From an uncultured Lacinutrix sp. (GTDB lineage Bacteria; Bacteroidota; Bacteroidia; Flavobacteriales; Flavobacteriaceae), in the NCBI RefSeq assembly GCF_947500605.1, contig NZ_CANMSJ010000001.1:62001-126000 (forward strand): 64,000 nt of DNA, given 5' to 3'. The notes beneath the pieces were generated by a model, which was not told the origin of the DNA, did no database searches, and saw only the letters and a list, made by a program, of their open reading frames with translations. The position numbers and the translations under genes were made by a program. Shown piece after piece: positions 10,715-19,700 of this stretch. Positions within the stretch are counted from its first letter, which is position 1, and each line of letters begins with the position of its first letter.

Positions 10715-10897
10715 ATGGCAATGAATAAAAATACTGTGTTAGCATGGGCTACCACAATAATGATAATAGTAGGTTTAGGATTAATAGGATTAGGAGCTTT
10801 TAGATATAATGAAGTTGCCGGTTGGGGATTTGCAGCTGTTGGAGTAGGCTTTTTTGCTATTGCATGGGTTTTTAATGCACTAAAAGGTAGAGTTTAA
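10715..10897 (+). CDS. Small two-helix membrane protein
   Basis: This 60-residue protein has two hydrophobic segments, at about residues 8-27 (VLAWATTIMIIVGLGLIGLG) and 35-55, and a short basic end. It resembles a family of tiny flavobacterial membrane proteins that I recall as CAL67264-like, but I could not check this. A -7-like box GATATTTG (10678-10685, one mismatch) lies 29 bp upstream of the ATG. ettA starts 57 bp downstream on the same strand and may be co-transcribed. The function is unknown. Confidence 0.7.
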   Translation: MAMNKNTVLAWATTIMIIVGLGLIGLGAFRYNEVAGWGFAAVGVGFFAIAWVFNALKGRV

Positions 10898-10954
10898 GCT
10901 CTTCTTATTCTAAATAAAATAAAAAAATCACATAAATCAATACACATAAATTAT

Positions 10955-12646
10955 ATGTCTGACGATAAAAAAATTATATTTTCAATGGCTGGCGTTACAA
11001 AAACGTTCAAGTCGGCAAACACACCAGTATTAAAAAATATCTATTTAAGTTTCTACTACGGAGCAAAAATTGGAATCTTAGGTCTTAATGGTTCGGGTAA
11101 ATCTACTTTATTAAAAATTATTGCTGGAATAGATAAAAACTTCCAAGGAGATTTAACTTCAGATAAAGAATTTACAACAGGTTACTTAGAGCAAGAACCT
11201 CAATTAGATCCTGAAAAAACAGTTTTAGAAGTTGTAAAAGAAGGTGCTGCAGCTACAGTTGCAATACTTGAAGAGTACAACAAAATTAACGACATGTTTG
11301 GTTTAGAAGAAGTATATTCTGATGCAGACAAGATGGATAAATTAATGGCACGTCAAGCTGTTTTACAAGATGAGATTGATGCTGCTGGTGCTTGGGAATT
11401 AGATACTAAATTAGAAATTGCAATGGATGCGCTACGTACTCCAGAAGGAGATAAGAAAATTGGTGTACTTTCTGGTGGAGAAAAACGTCGTGTTGCTTTA
11501 TGTCGTTTATTATTACAAGAACCAGATGTATTATTATTAGATGAGCCTACCAATCACTTGGATGCAGAATCTGTACATTGGTTAGAGATGCACTTAGCAC
11601 AATATAAAGGAACTGTAATTGCTGTAACGCACGATAGATATTTCTTAGATAATATTGCAGGTTGGATTTTAGAATTAGATAGAGGTGTTGGTATTCCATG
11701 GGAAGGAAATTACTCTTCTTGGTTAGACCAAAAGTCTACACGTATGGCACAAGAGTCTAAAACGGCATCTAAGCGTCAAAAAACATTAGAACGTGAGTTA
11801 GAATGGGTTAAGCAAGGAGCAAAAGGAAGACAAACAAAGCAGAAAGCGCGTTTAAAGAATTACGATAAGTTAATGAGTCAAGATCAAAAACAACTTGACG
11901 AAAAACTAGAAATATACATTCCAAACGGACCACGTTTAGGAACTAATGTAATTGAAGCTTCAGGTGTAAGTAAAGCCTTCGGTGATAAATTACTTTACGA
12001 AGATTTAAATTTTAACTTGCCACAAGCAGGAATAGTAGGTGTTGTAGGACCAAACGGTGCTGGTAAAACCACTATTTTTAGAATGATAATGGGCGAAGAG
12101 AAGCCAGATAAAGGTGAATTTAAAGTTGGAGAAACTGCTAGAATTGCATACGTAGATCAAGCACATAGTAACATCGATTTAGATAAAACCATTTGGCAAA
12201 ACTTTAGCGACGAGCAAGAATTAATAATGATGGGTGGAAAAGAAGTAAATTCAAGAGCCTATTTAAGTCGTTTTAATTTCTCTGGAAGCGAGCAAAACAA
12301 AAAAGTAAGTATGTTATCTGGTGGTGAGCGTAACCGTTTACACTTAGCGATGACGCTTAAAGAAGAAGGTAACGTGTTGCTTTTAGATGAGCCTACCAAC
12401 GATTTAGATGTAAACACACTAAGAGCCTTAGAAGAAGGTTTAGAAAACTTCGCTGGTTGTGCAGTAGTTATTTCTCACGACAGATGGTTCTTAGATAGAA
12501 TTTGTACGCACATTTTAGCATTCGAAGGAAACTCAGAAGTATACTTCTTTGAAGGAGGATATTCAGAATACGAAGAGAATAAGAAAAAACGTCTTGGTGG
12601 AGATTTAATGCCAAAACGTATTAAGTATAAAAAATTAGTTAGATAA
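10955..12646 (+). CDS. ettA: EttA, ABC-F energy-dependent translational throttle
   Basis: This 563-residue soluble ABC-F protein has two nucleotide-binding domains and no membrane helices. Walker A motifs are GLNGSGKST at 43-51 and GPNGAGKTT near 365-373. Two LSGGE signatures and two LLLDEPTN Walker B motifs are present. The linker carries the basic helical segment KRQKTLERELEWVKQGAKGR, typical of EttA. EttA binds the ribosomal E site and gates the first elongation steps according to the ATP/ADP ratio. The length and domain spacing are standard, and a strong terminator follows at 12666-12698. Confidence 0.94.
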   Translation: MSDDKKIIFSMAGVTKTFKSANTPVLKNIYLSFYYGAKIGILGLNGSGKSTLLKIIAGIDKNFQGDLTSDKEFTTGYLEQEPQLDPEKTVLEVVKEGAAATVAILEEYNKINDMFGLEEVYSDADKMDKLMARQAVLQDEIDAAGAWELDTKLEIAMDALRTPEGDKKIGVLSGGEKRRVALCRLLLQEPDVLLLDEPTNHLDAESVHWLEMHLAQYKGTVIAVTHDRYFLDNIAGWILELDRGVGIPWEGNYSSWLDQKSTRMAQESKTASKRQKTLERELEWVKQGAKGRQTKQKARLKNYDKLMSQDQKQLDEKLEIYIPNGPRLGTNVIEASGVSKAFGDKLLYEDLNFNLPQAGIVGVVGPNGAGKTTIFRMIMGEEKPDKGEFKVGETARIAYVDQAHSNIDLDKTIWQNFSDEQELIMMGGKEVNSRAYLSRFNFSGSEQNKKVSMLSGGERNRLHLAMTLKEEGNVLLLDEPTNDLDVNTLRALEEGLENFAGCAVVISHDRWFLDRICTHILAFEGNSEVYFFEGGYSEYEENKKKRLGGDLMPKRIKYKKLVR

Positions 12647-12665
12647 TAAGTTTAATATATTGTAC

Positions 12666-12698
12666 AAAAAAAGCAGACTATTTAAGTCTGCTTTTTTT
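12666..12698. terminator. Bidirectional terminator between ettA and a convergent gene
   Basis: A perfect stem AAAAAAAGCAGACT / AGTCTGCTTTTTTT with loop ATTTA lies between the stop of ettA and the 3' end of the minus-strand small gene at 12710. It is symmetrical and can work in both directions. Confidence 0.88.
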
Positions 12699-12709
12699 AT
12701 GCTTTAATT

Positions 12710-12913
12710 TTATTTTTGATATAAATGGCCATCTGTAAAGTCAATGTACTTATCATCTTTATTTTGTTTACTAGTCATTTCTTTAAGTTTTTTATCTTGT
12801 TCTTCAAGAGCTTTTAAATCTTTAAAAAGTTTTATCTTTTGTTTTAAAAGTGGTACAATAAATAAAAGAATAAATACAGTAAAAATAACAATAGGTAATA
12901 TTATACTAATCAT
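12710..12913 (-). CDS. Small membrane-anchored coiled-coil protein, unknown
   Basis: This 67-residue protein has one hydrophobic helix at residues 2-23 (ISIILPIVIFTVFILLFIVP), followed by a charged, probably helical segment (KLFKDLKALEEQDKKLKEM) and a polar tail. It starts 54 bp after the stop of the MBL-fold lipoprotein gene on the same strand and may share its transcript. The opposite-strand frame over the same bases looks like the antisense of a lysine-rich gene and was set aside. I do not recognise a family. Confidence 0.6.
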   Translation of the reverse strand: MISIILPIVIFTVFILLFIVPLLKQKIKLFKDLKALEEQDKKLKEMTSKQNKDDKYIDFTDGHLYQK

Positions 12914-12967
12914 GGCGGTTTGTAGTAATAATTTATTTGGGTGATAACAAATATAGTAAATATCTAA

Positions 12968-13735
12968 TTACCTGTTACTTGCATTTGGGTACCAATCTAA
13001 TTGTACAACCTCAATAGCTTTTGTTTCATTATTAACTATTTCTTTAAAAAGGGCTACATCACTAAGGCCTTCAGTACCACGGTAATGGTATGGGTAAACT
13101 TGTTTTGGTTTAAAAGATAATACAGCATTTGCAGCACTTTCAACAGTCATAGTATAAGGTAAATTCATGCAAACAAAAGCCTTATCTATATTTTTTAGTT
13201 TACGCATTTCTGGTATATCTTCAGTATCACCTGAAATATAAATACGTTCTTTTCCAAACGTTAAAACATATCCATTTCCTCTGCCTTTAGGATGAAACTT
13301 TAAGGCTTCTTCTCTTAAATTATACATAGGTACTGTTTCAACAGTAAAAATCTCATAATTTTCTTTACTTCCATTAACCATAGGATTTGTATTTAGTCTA
13401 AGTCCTTTAGGTAATAATTTATACACTGCTTCGGTTGCAATAATTTTAGCATTACTTAAATCTAGAGATTCAATAGTATTTAAATGAAAGTGGTCACTGT
13501 GAATATCTGTAATTAAAACAAAATCAGCTTTTGGTACAGCCTCAAAAGCATCTTTTCCACCAGTAGGATCTACGTAAATAGTTTTACCTTTATATTCTAT
13601 TACCATGGTAGCATGCTCAATAGGTGTGATTTTAACTTCAGAAATTTTAGAATTATTAACTGTGTTAATAGTGTTTTTATCATTTTTACATGCTGAAACA
13701 CATATAATTAATGCTATAATAAGGTAGTTTTTCAT
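12968..13735 (-). CDS. MBL-fold metallohydrolase lipoprotein
   Basis: This 255-residue protein starts with a lipoprotein signal peptide, lipobox VSAC with the modified cysteine at C16. The mature part is a metallo-beta-lactamase fold related to the UlaG/YcjY-type group: TPIEHATMVIEYKGKTIYVDP near the start, the metal motif HSDHFH at 79-84, and ISGDTED as the later aspartate. It is therefore a membrane-anchored hydrolase facing the periplasm, substrate unknown. A small coiled-coil membrane protein gene follows on the same strand. Confidence 0.85.
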   Translation of the reverse strand: MKNYLIIALIICVSACKNDKNTINTVNNSKISEVKITPIEHATMVIEYKGKTIYVDPTGGKDAFEAVPKADFVLITDIHSDHFHLNTIESLDLSNAKIIATEAVYKLLPKGLRLNTNPMVNGSKENYEIFTVETVPMYNLREEALKFHPKGRGNGYVLTFGKERIYISGDTEDIPEMRKLKNIDKAFVCMNLPYTMTVESAANAVLSFKPKQVYPYHYRGTEGLSDVALFKEIVNNETKAIEVVQLDWYPNASNR

Positions 13736-13878
13736 ATTTATTTTAATTGATTTATTATTGGGTATAAAGATAATTTCTTTATTTCAGATAATATAATTGT
13801 AACATTTAAATAAAAGTTAATACATATAAGTAAGTAATTTGTTTCAGAAGTTAATTTTTTTTAACGAAATTGCTTAGC

Positions 13879-13914
13879 GAATTCATTTTGCTTTTTTCAA
13901 ATTTAAAATGAATT
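13879..13914. repeat. Inverted repeat upstream of the coiled-coil/AAA cluster
   Basis: AATTCATTTT (13880-13889) is the exact reverse complement of AAAATGAATT (13905-13914), separated by 15 bp. It sits about 40 bp before the first gene of the cluster and could be an operator or a leader hairpin. No exact -7 box was found nearby; TCATTTTG at 13883-13890 is one mismatch away and overlaps the left arm. Confidence 0.45.
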
Positions 13915-13952
13915 TCAAAAAAAATGTACAACCTTAAAACCACACATAACCT

Positions 13953-15296
13953 ATGTCTGATGATTTTGACTTATTAGAAACCAGTTCAAACGAGAAAACC
14001 GAAAAAGTAGATGTTAATTGGGGAAAAGCAATAGATACCATGAAATCTAAGCTTGCCCAAGAAGACGATCCAGAAAGTCGTCAGAAAATTCTAAACGCAA
14101 CATTAGACAATGTTGTAGATATGGCAGAAAAAGACAGAACAACACTTTTAGATGCTATTAAGGATTTAACAGATTATCAAGATGAGGTTGGTATTCTTTT
14201 CGAGCGTTTTTCTTCGCTAAATGCCGAAGAACAAAAAATTATCGACGATGCTCAAAAAGCATTAGAGCGCGCTAAAATAGAATTAGAAGATGCTCAAAAA
14301 GTTCCAGACACATGGTGGAACAACCTTTGGGGACGCAAAAGCAAAATAGCAAAAGCAGAACAAGGTTTAAAAGACAAAGAAAAAGTACGTGCAGGAGCAG
14401 ACAACAAAGCAAAAGCAATGTTTCAAGAGCGTATAGAAAGTGCCGATGTGCAAACATTATTAAGCGAACTTTCATATAAATCTCAAGCAGCAGTAACACG
14501 TTTAAAAAACCGTGAAGTAGAAATTAAGGAAGTAGAAGAGAAACTAAAAGACGCAATTGTAGAAGCTTCTAAAAACCATACAAAAGCTTTAGAGAAAAAG
14601 AAAGAAACAGAAGATAAGTTAGAAGCGCAATATGCTTTATTAAAGCAAGCGCGTCAAGCATTAGAAGATGTTTCAGATAAACAATCTGCAGACTATTCAG
14701 AAGCTTTATCTAAAGTTACAACATTAGAGCAAAAAGTAGAAGAATTAGAAGGTCTTAAAAATGCATATACAACACTTGCAGCATCAAAAGACAGTTTTGT
14801 ACACAAGCATAATTTAACAATTAAGGTATTAACATCTTTACGTTCGAACCTACAAACGCACCGCGCAAAATTAAAGAGTGATACAGACGAGCGTCTTAAA
14901 TATTACGATGGTTATGTTGTCGCTTTAAAAGCAAGAACGGATCAAGAATTTGCAGCTATTTTAGAACATTTAGGTGTAAAAACCGATGAGCATATTGGAG
15001 AGACTTTAGCATCTATGCATACGGCAAGTGCAAAAGCACGTCAAGAAATGATGGATAATATTCCAGTACACGAAAAAGTAATGCAAGGCGTTTATGGTAG
15101 TTATGCCGAAGCTTTACAAGAGATTAGAGCAAAAGATAGCGACATCCAAAAGAACTTTGCAGAGCGTTACGGTATCGACATGAAAGAAATGTTCGAAGAC
15201 TTTTACGCAGCAGATGCAAACGCACCTTCAGGTGGAGGAGACGATGCTCCAGCACCAAAAAAAGAAGACTCTAGCGACGACGATTTATTAGGTTAA
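13953..15296 (+). CDS. Long coiled-coil protein, first gene of an uncharacterised AAA+ cluster
   Basis: This 447-residue protein is mostly predicted coiled coil, rich in K, E, A and Q from about residue 75 to 320, with a tryptophan-containing break (DTWWNNLWGRKSK) near residue 117-129. Both ends are acidic and disordered; the tail runs GGGDDAPAPKKEDSSDDD. It has no signal peptide or membrane helix, so it is cytoplasmic. Such proteins are sometimes labelled microtubule-binding in flavobacterial genomes, a name with no functional weight. A distant resemblance in architecture to TelA-type toxic-anion-resistance proteins is possible but unproven. Genes for an unknown 355-aa protein and a AAA+ ATPase follow. 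Confidence 0.75.
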   Translation: MSDDFDLLETSSNEKTEKVDVNWGKAIDTMKSKLAQEDDPESRQKILNATLDNVVDMAEKDRTTLLDAIKDLTDYQDEVGILFERFSSLNAEEQKIIDDAQKALERAKIELEDAQKVPDTWWNNLWGRKSKIAKAEQGLKDKEKVRAGADNKAKAMFQERIESADVQTLLSELSYKSQAAVTRLKNREVEIKEVEEKLKDAIVEASKNHTKALEKKKETEDKLEAQYALLKQARQALEDVSDKQSADYSEALSKVTTLEQKVEELEGLKNAYTTLAASKDSFVHKHNLTIKVLTSLRSNLQTHRAKLKSDTDERLKYYDGYVVALKARTDQEFAAILEHLGVKTDEHIGETLASMHTASAKARQEMMDNIPVHEKVMQGVYGSYAEALQEIRAKDSDIQKNFAERYGIDMKEMFEDFYAADANAPSGGGDDAPAPKKEDSSDDDLLG

Positions 15297-15303
15297 AATA
15301 ATT

Positions 15304-15410
15304 TGGGCGTTTCCTACTTTTGCTTTTAAGGGCAAAAGTAGGTCAGGCTTTCCGCTATATCTTTTGCTAAAAATGCAAAAGGATGCCGCTTCAATCCTTA
15401 ACGCGCCTAC
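15304..15410. repeat. Extragenic hairpin repeat (GGGCGTT...AACGCG type)
   Basis: Two hairpins are packed between the genes: CCTACTTTTGC (15313-15323) pairs perfectly with GCAAAAGTAGG (15332-15342), and CTTTTGC (15361-15367) pairs with GCAAAAG (15375-15381). The unit opens with GGGCGTT and closes with TTAACGCG near 15408. I recall similar GGGCGTT...GCTATATC...AACGC elements scattered in flavobacterial genomes, but cannot confirm it here. No second full copy was found in the window. Confidence 0.55.
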
Positions 15411-15481
15411 TCAAATAAATAGTAATGAGTAATAAAACTGAGAGTTTTTTTACTTATAATTCTTCACTTTTAACTTAAAAA

Positions 15482-16549
15482 ATGTCATTAAACCACATAG
15501 TAACACCTCTAGATTCTGCTGTACTAGACAGTAAAGAACAATACGTGTTCTATCATAAAAAAGTAGATTTTGCTTTAAAAGAACTCATTACAAGTGTACA
15601 ATTCAACAAATTGTGTACACCGCAAGAAATGACCTATTTTAAGCAATATTGCGATTTACTATTGTATTCCATAGAAGCCATGCGTGTAAAATACATGTAC
15701 GACGACGAGGATAATATGAAAGTAGATGTAACCGAATCTGGTTTTCCTAATTATTTAGAGTTTCGTTATCTGTATAACGATTTATCATTACGAGATAATT
15801 ACCTAAATAAGTTAAAAGATGTAAGTGAGTTGCAAGAAGAATTTCTAACGCAATTAATGCACAAAAAAGAGCCAATAAAACGCGATAAACTCTTTCAAGC
15901 AGCATCAATAGTATATTACACATCGGTAGAACAAAAATACATTTTCAACCGTTTTGTTCAAGGTAAAATAATTAATGCAGAAGCAGGAAGCCAAGCCCAG
16001 TATATGGTAAGTTGGAGTTTTTACGATGTGTCGTTAAATCGTCCATTTGTATGCTTTATGTATTTCTATTACGATGGTAAAAAATTAGAAAGTATAAAAG
16101 AAGAACTTTACGAGACATTAAAAAATGTAGCAGATAGAAAAATGGCACTGGATACTATGGCTTATGGAATAGACAGACGTTTAAAAGACGTTAGACCAAA
16201 GCACATAAAACGTATCGATTTAGGACCATTCCATAACGTTTTTGCAAAAGATGAAAATGTACTAACGCATAGTATTTTAGAAAGCATAGTTAAAAAAGAA
16301 GTGCCATTAGAATCTTACGCTTTATCCTTTAAAATTGACGAAGTATTCTCTGGCAGCGAATTTAAAGAAGGTGGTTATTTCTCTAAACAAACCTTGCAAA
16401 AATGGAGTGATATTGTCAATCAAAAATATGTATTTGCACCACACCGTATCATTCAATTATTATATAATAAGAATCCTGAAATTATGAACAAGCTGGCAAA
16501 ACCACCTTTTCAAGTTGCAGATCTTAAAATGAATTTAAAAAAAACATGA
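15482..16549 (+). CDS. Conserved-looking protein of unknown function in the AAA+ cluster
   Basis: This 355-residue protein has no signal peptide, no membrane helix and no motif I recognise. It is mixed alpha/beta with an aromatic-rich central part (FYDVSLNRPFVCFMYFYYDG, about 180-199). Its TGA overlaps the ATG of the next, frameshifted gene (ATGA at 16546-16549), so the two are translationally coupled. Its place between the coiled-coil protein and the AAA+ ATPase suggests a role with them. Codon use looks like that of its neighbours. Confidence 0.7.
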   Translation: MSLNHIVTPLDSAVLDSKEQYVFYHKKVDFALKELITSVQFNKLCTPQEMTYFKQYCDLLLYSIEAMRVKYMYDDEDNMKVDVTESGFPNYLEFRYLYNDLSLRDNYLNKLKDVSELQEEFLTQLMHKKEPIKRDKLFQAASIVYYTSVEQKYIFNRFVQGKIINAEAGSQAQYMVSWSFYDVSLNRPFVCFMYFYYDGKKLESIKEELYETLKNVADRKMALDTMAYGIDRRLKDVRPKHIKRIDLGPFHNVFAKDENVLTHSILESIVKKEVPLESYALSFKIDEVFSGSEFKEGGYFSKQTLQKWSDIVNQKYVFAPHRIIQLLYNKNPEIMNKLAKPPFQVADLKMNLKKT

Positions 16550-16985
16550 AAAAACAAGTACTACTTATTACATTATTTTTTGCGTCATTTTTTTGCTTTT
16601 CTCAATCAACACCTAAAGAGATTGCTGAACTTTTTTTAAAGAATTTAAAGAAAGTGGAGCAACAGTAGCATTAGATAATTTATACAAACCGAATAAATGG
16701 ATTAGTAAAAATACAGATGCAATTATTCAATTAAAAAGCCAAATGGCTGGATTGAATGAAGATTTTGTAGGTAAGCTTTATGGTCATGAATTAATGTTTG
16801 AAAAAAAACTAGCAGATAGCTATATATTATTTAGTTATATGGTTAAATACGACAGGCAACCAATACGTTTTACATTTCAATTTTACAAACCAAATACTGA
16901 ATGGGTTATTTATAGTTTTAAGTATGATGGGAATATTAGTGAAGAAGTAGAAGAGGCTGCAAAACTTTACAACTTCAGGCTTTAG
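16546..16985 (+). pseudogene. Small exported protein gene with a -1 frameshift at a T7 run
   Basis: The gene starts at the ATG that overlaps the previous stop. Its first frame encodes a signal peptide (MKKQVLLITLFFASFFCFSQ) and stops at a TAG at 16666-16668. The frame one base back is open from the T-run at 16631-16637 and continues without a stop to 16985, giving KEFKESGATVALDNLYKPNK and onward. Joined at the run, the product is about 146 residues: a signal peptide and a mixed alpha/beta domain with many aromatics (FQFYKPNTEWVIYSFKYDG). A separate 80-residue gene starting at 16743 is unlikely. The cause may be a one-base deletion, a read error in the run, or programmed slippage at T TTT TTA. 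Confidence 0.7.
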
Positions 16986-17100
16986 AAATATAAACTAAGA
17001 GGACTAAGAGTTAAATATTTAAATAAAATTAACAAATACAAGAGTAAACAAAACGTAATAAGCGCTGTTTACTAAGACTGCTTACTGAAGACTTAAAAAA

Positions 17101-19059
17101 ATGGAACACAACTCAACTTTCCCAATAAAAAAGAACGAACTAAACATGCTTCGCGACGAAGCCAGTGGTTATCTTAAAAGCATACAATGGGAACAAGGCG
17201 CAAGAGCCAAGAATAAAGATAAAGATGCCAAAGACGAATCTATTTTATTGTATTTGTCTCGTGCTAATAATGGAAGTGGAGTAACAGATATTACTTCGGT
17301 TTCTAAAACCATATTAGCTTTAAAAAAGCGCTTATTACCAGATTCAATTGCTATTCCTGTACATTTAAATCAAACACTTTATGCAGTTCAAGAAGGTATC
17401 GCTTTAGGTATTTGGGTAAAAGATAGTTATTACGACGCTTCAGGTTTATCAAGCTTAAACGAGCGTAAAGCTGCTTTAGATTCTAATGGAAAGCGCGAAT
17501 ACGAAAGTAAAATGCATACCTCTACAGCATTTATGTTGTTTTCGATGGCTTATAATATTCTTCATAATTTAAAACCTTTAGCATCAGACGATTTATCTGT
17601 AATGAAACAGAAATTTGCCGGTTTGCCAGAAGTCTCTTTTATAACACCTTTAAAAGGTATTGCTTGTAGTTTATTTTATTACGATAAATATTTAGGACAT
17701 CCAGATATTGTTAAAACAGATAAAGATGTAATCGATTTTACAGTTGTTTATTTTGAAGCTTTAATTGCTGAAATTCAACTACGTAAAAGTAGTCTAGAAT
17801 ATACAGAAACTATTGTAGATAGAACTTACAAACTAGAAAATAGCGAGTTTGCTATTTCAGGTTGGGATAATGTGTTTTCTGGTACAGCAAAAAGTATAGA
17901 ATTTAATAAAATTCAGTTCGAGCAAATTGTAGGAAACAGAGATGCAAAGCACTTTGCAAGACGTTTAACAGAGCGTATGCTGAGTTACGATTTCGAGGCA
18001 AAAAAGAATCCGTTTCAAGAACTTGGAGGTTTCATGCCTGTGTTTATGGGTTATGGTATTCCAGGAACAGGAAAAAGTATGCTAATTGCTGCAATCGCAA
18101 CACGATTAAAAGAACATGCAGATAATTTAGACATTCCGTTTTTATTCCATCCAATGCCAGATACTTTAATTAGCACCTTTCAAGGTGGAAGTGCCGAGAA
18201 AATGGTAGAATGGATGAAGCCTATGCAAGATCCTTCAAAATTAATTTTTGCACCAATAGATGATGCCGAAAACAATTTACAAGAAAGAACATCGCAAGGC
18301 GTATCGGCAGGTGTAAAAGAAGTTATAGGTGTTTTTCTGCGTTATACAGAAGGTGCTTATGCTGTAAATTATGGAAATAGTTCAATAGGATTATTTACCA
18401 ATTTACCAGAAATGCTTGATAAAGCTGTAATCTCTCGTGTACAAGGTCGTTTTAAAATCGATGGTGCAAGATCGGAACACGATTTCTTAGATCAAGATCA
18501 TTTATGGTGGAGAAAACTAGAGAAAACAATGCCAGAGTTTGTTAATATGGTAAGTCCTAAGGATTACGAATACCTAAAAGACCAAGGTTTGGCAAAAAAT
18601 ATGGGAGACATTTTAAATACTGTCGAAAAACCAAGTGAAGCTAGAGTTTTAGAAGCTTACGATAAAGCAGAGAAATTACATAATACAAATGATCACTTGT
18701 TTTATGCCGGTTTATATAAGGAGATTCAAAATATATTTCCATTTTTCTCTTCTAGAGATGTTAGAAACATTCAATCTGCAATTTCATTACGTTTAACAGA
18801 TTTCGATTTAGAACAAGACTGGTTCGATAAACCTGAAATTTATTTCAAGCAGAATTACGAAACAAAATTTAATATGCTTCAAGAACTAATGAAGCAAAAC
18901 ATGAAAGGTTTAAACTTTTCAGATATAAGAAAACAAGAAGTTGTTCGCTATCTAGATAACGTTGCAACCATTGCAGATACCGATTTTAAACGCAAAGTAG
19001 ATGCAAGAGTAAACCAAATGAATATAGACTTAAAAGCAAGAGAAAGCTTTGGAAAATAG
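17101..19059 (+). CDS. AAA+ ATPase of an uncharacterised cluster
   Basis: This 652-residue protein has a roughly 290-residue alpha-helical N-terminal region and one AAA+ module. Walker A is GIPGTGKS at 319-326. The Walker B-like strand is LIFAPIDDAE at 381-390, where the usual hydrophobic residue before the acidic pair is proline-isoleucine. A sensor-1-like N434 lies in LFTN, and candidate arginine fingers are R446 and R450 in ISRVQGRF. The C-terminal 180 residues are helical. No membrane segment or known partner domain is seen, so it is probably a cytoplasmic remodelling ATPase working with the neighbouring coiled-coil and membrane proteins. The Nudix gene starts inside its last codons. Confidence 0.85.
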   Translation: MEHNSTFPIKKNELNMLRDEASGYLKSIQWEQGARAKNKDKDAKDESILLYLSRANNGSGVTDITSVSKTILALKKRLLPDSIAIPVHLNQTLYAVQEGIALGIWVKDSYYDASGLSSLNERKAALDSNGKREYESKMHTSTAFMLFSMAYNILHNLKPLASDDLSVMKQKFAGLPEVSFITPLKGIACSLFYYDKYLGHPDIVKTDKDVIDFTVVYFEALIAEIQLRKSSLEYTETIVDRTYKLENSEFAISGWDNVFSGTAKSIEFNKIQFEQIVGNRDAKHFARRLTERMLSYDFEAKKNPFQELGGFMPVFMGYGIPGTGKSMLIAAIATRLKEHADNLDIPFLFHPMPDTLISTFQGGSAEKMVEWMKPMQDPSKLIFAPIDDAENNLQERTSQGVSAGVKEVIGVFLRYTEGAYAVNYGNSSIGLFTNLPEMLDKAVISRVQGRFKIDGARSEHDFLDQDHLWWRKLEKTMPEFVNMVSPKDYEYLKDQGLAKNMGDILNTVEKPSEARVLEAYDKAEKLHNTNDHLFYAGLYKEIQNIFPFFSSRDVRNIQSAISLRLTDFDLEQDWFDKPEIYFKQNYETKFNMLQELMKQNMKGLNFSDIRKQEVVRYLDNVATIADTDFKRKVDARVNQMNIDLKARESFGK

Positions 19060-19627
19060 AATAAAAAATAGAGTCAGTAAAACAGTTCACAAAGGTTGGG
19101 CAACTTTAAGCGAAATAACTTTCGATTATAAGATGACAACTGGTAATTGGGTGAGTAAAAAAAGAGAGTCGTATAATAGAGGAGACGGTGCTACAATTCT
19201 ATTGTATAATAAAGAAAAACAAACTGTAATTTTGGTAAAGCAGTTTAGAATTTCGGCTTTTTTAAACGAAGATAAAACTGGATTTATAATAGAAACTTGT
19301 GCAGGGATGCTAGATAAAGACGATCCTAAAACATGCGTTATTAGAGAAGTCGAAGAGGAAACAGGTTACAGGTTAAAAGAAGTTAAAAAGATAATGGAAG
19401 CTTATTCTTCACCTGGAGCTTTAACCGAAAAGTTATATTATTTTGTTGGGGAATATTCCGAAGGAATGAAAGTTAGTGAAGGTGGCGGACTTGAAAGTGA
19501 GAAAGAAGATATTGAAATTTTAGAAATGCCATTTAAAAAGGCATTGCACAAAATTGAAACAGGAGAAATTAATGATGCAAAAACCATAATATTATTACAA
19601 TACGCACAGATTAATAATCTAGTATAA
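19049..19627 (+). CDS. Nudix hydrolase, NudK/ADP-sugar pyrophosphatase-like
   Basis: This 192-residue protein matches the NudK group of Nudix hydrolases, which cleave nucleoside-diphosphate sugars such as GDP-mannose. The family-like N-terminus ends with RESYNRGDGATILLYN, and the Nudix box lies at residues 86-107 (starting GMLDKDD, ending REVEEETGY). As in NudK the box is one residue shorter than the canonical pattern; the catalytic glutamates E100, E103 and E104 are kept, and the first Glu is Asp. It starts at a TTG at 19049, overlapping the AAA+ gene by 11 bp; no later ATG keeps the conserved N-terminus. The overlap implies co-expression with the ATPase. Confidence 0.85.
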   Translation: MENRIKNRVSKTVHKGWATLSEITFDYKMTTGNWVSKKRESYNRGDGATILLYNKEKQTVILVKQFRISAFLNEDKTGFIIETCAGMLDKDDPKTCVIREVEEETGYRLKEVKKIMEAYSSPGALTEKLYYFVGEYSEGMKVSEGGGLESEKEDIEILEMPFKKALHKIETGEINDAKTIILLQYAQINNLV

Positions 19628-19700
19628 TTAATATTCTCAGTTTAGGGACTAAGAATCTCAATGAAATTAAATTAAAGATTACCGCTTTTGCGGAAACAAA

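Noticed and set aside
12744-12944. Plus-strand lipoprotein-like frame opposite the 67-residue membrane protein
   Set aside because: The lipobox-like LSCSS arises from antisense of lysine-rich codons; the minus-strand reading has a clear helix-plus-coil layout and fits the operon direction.
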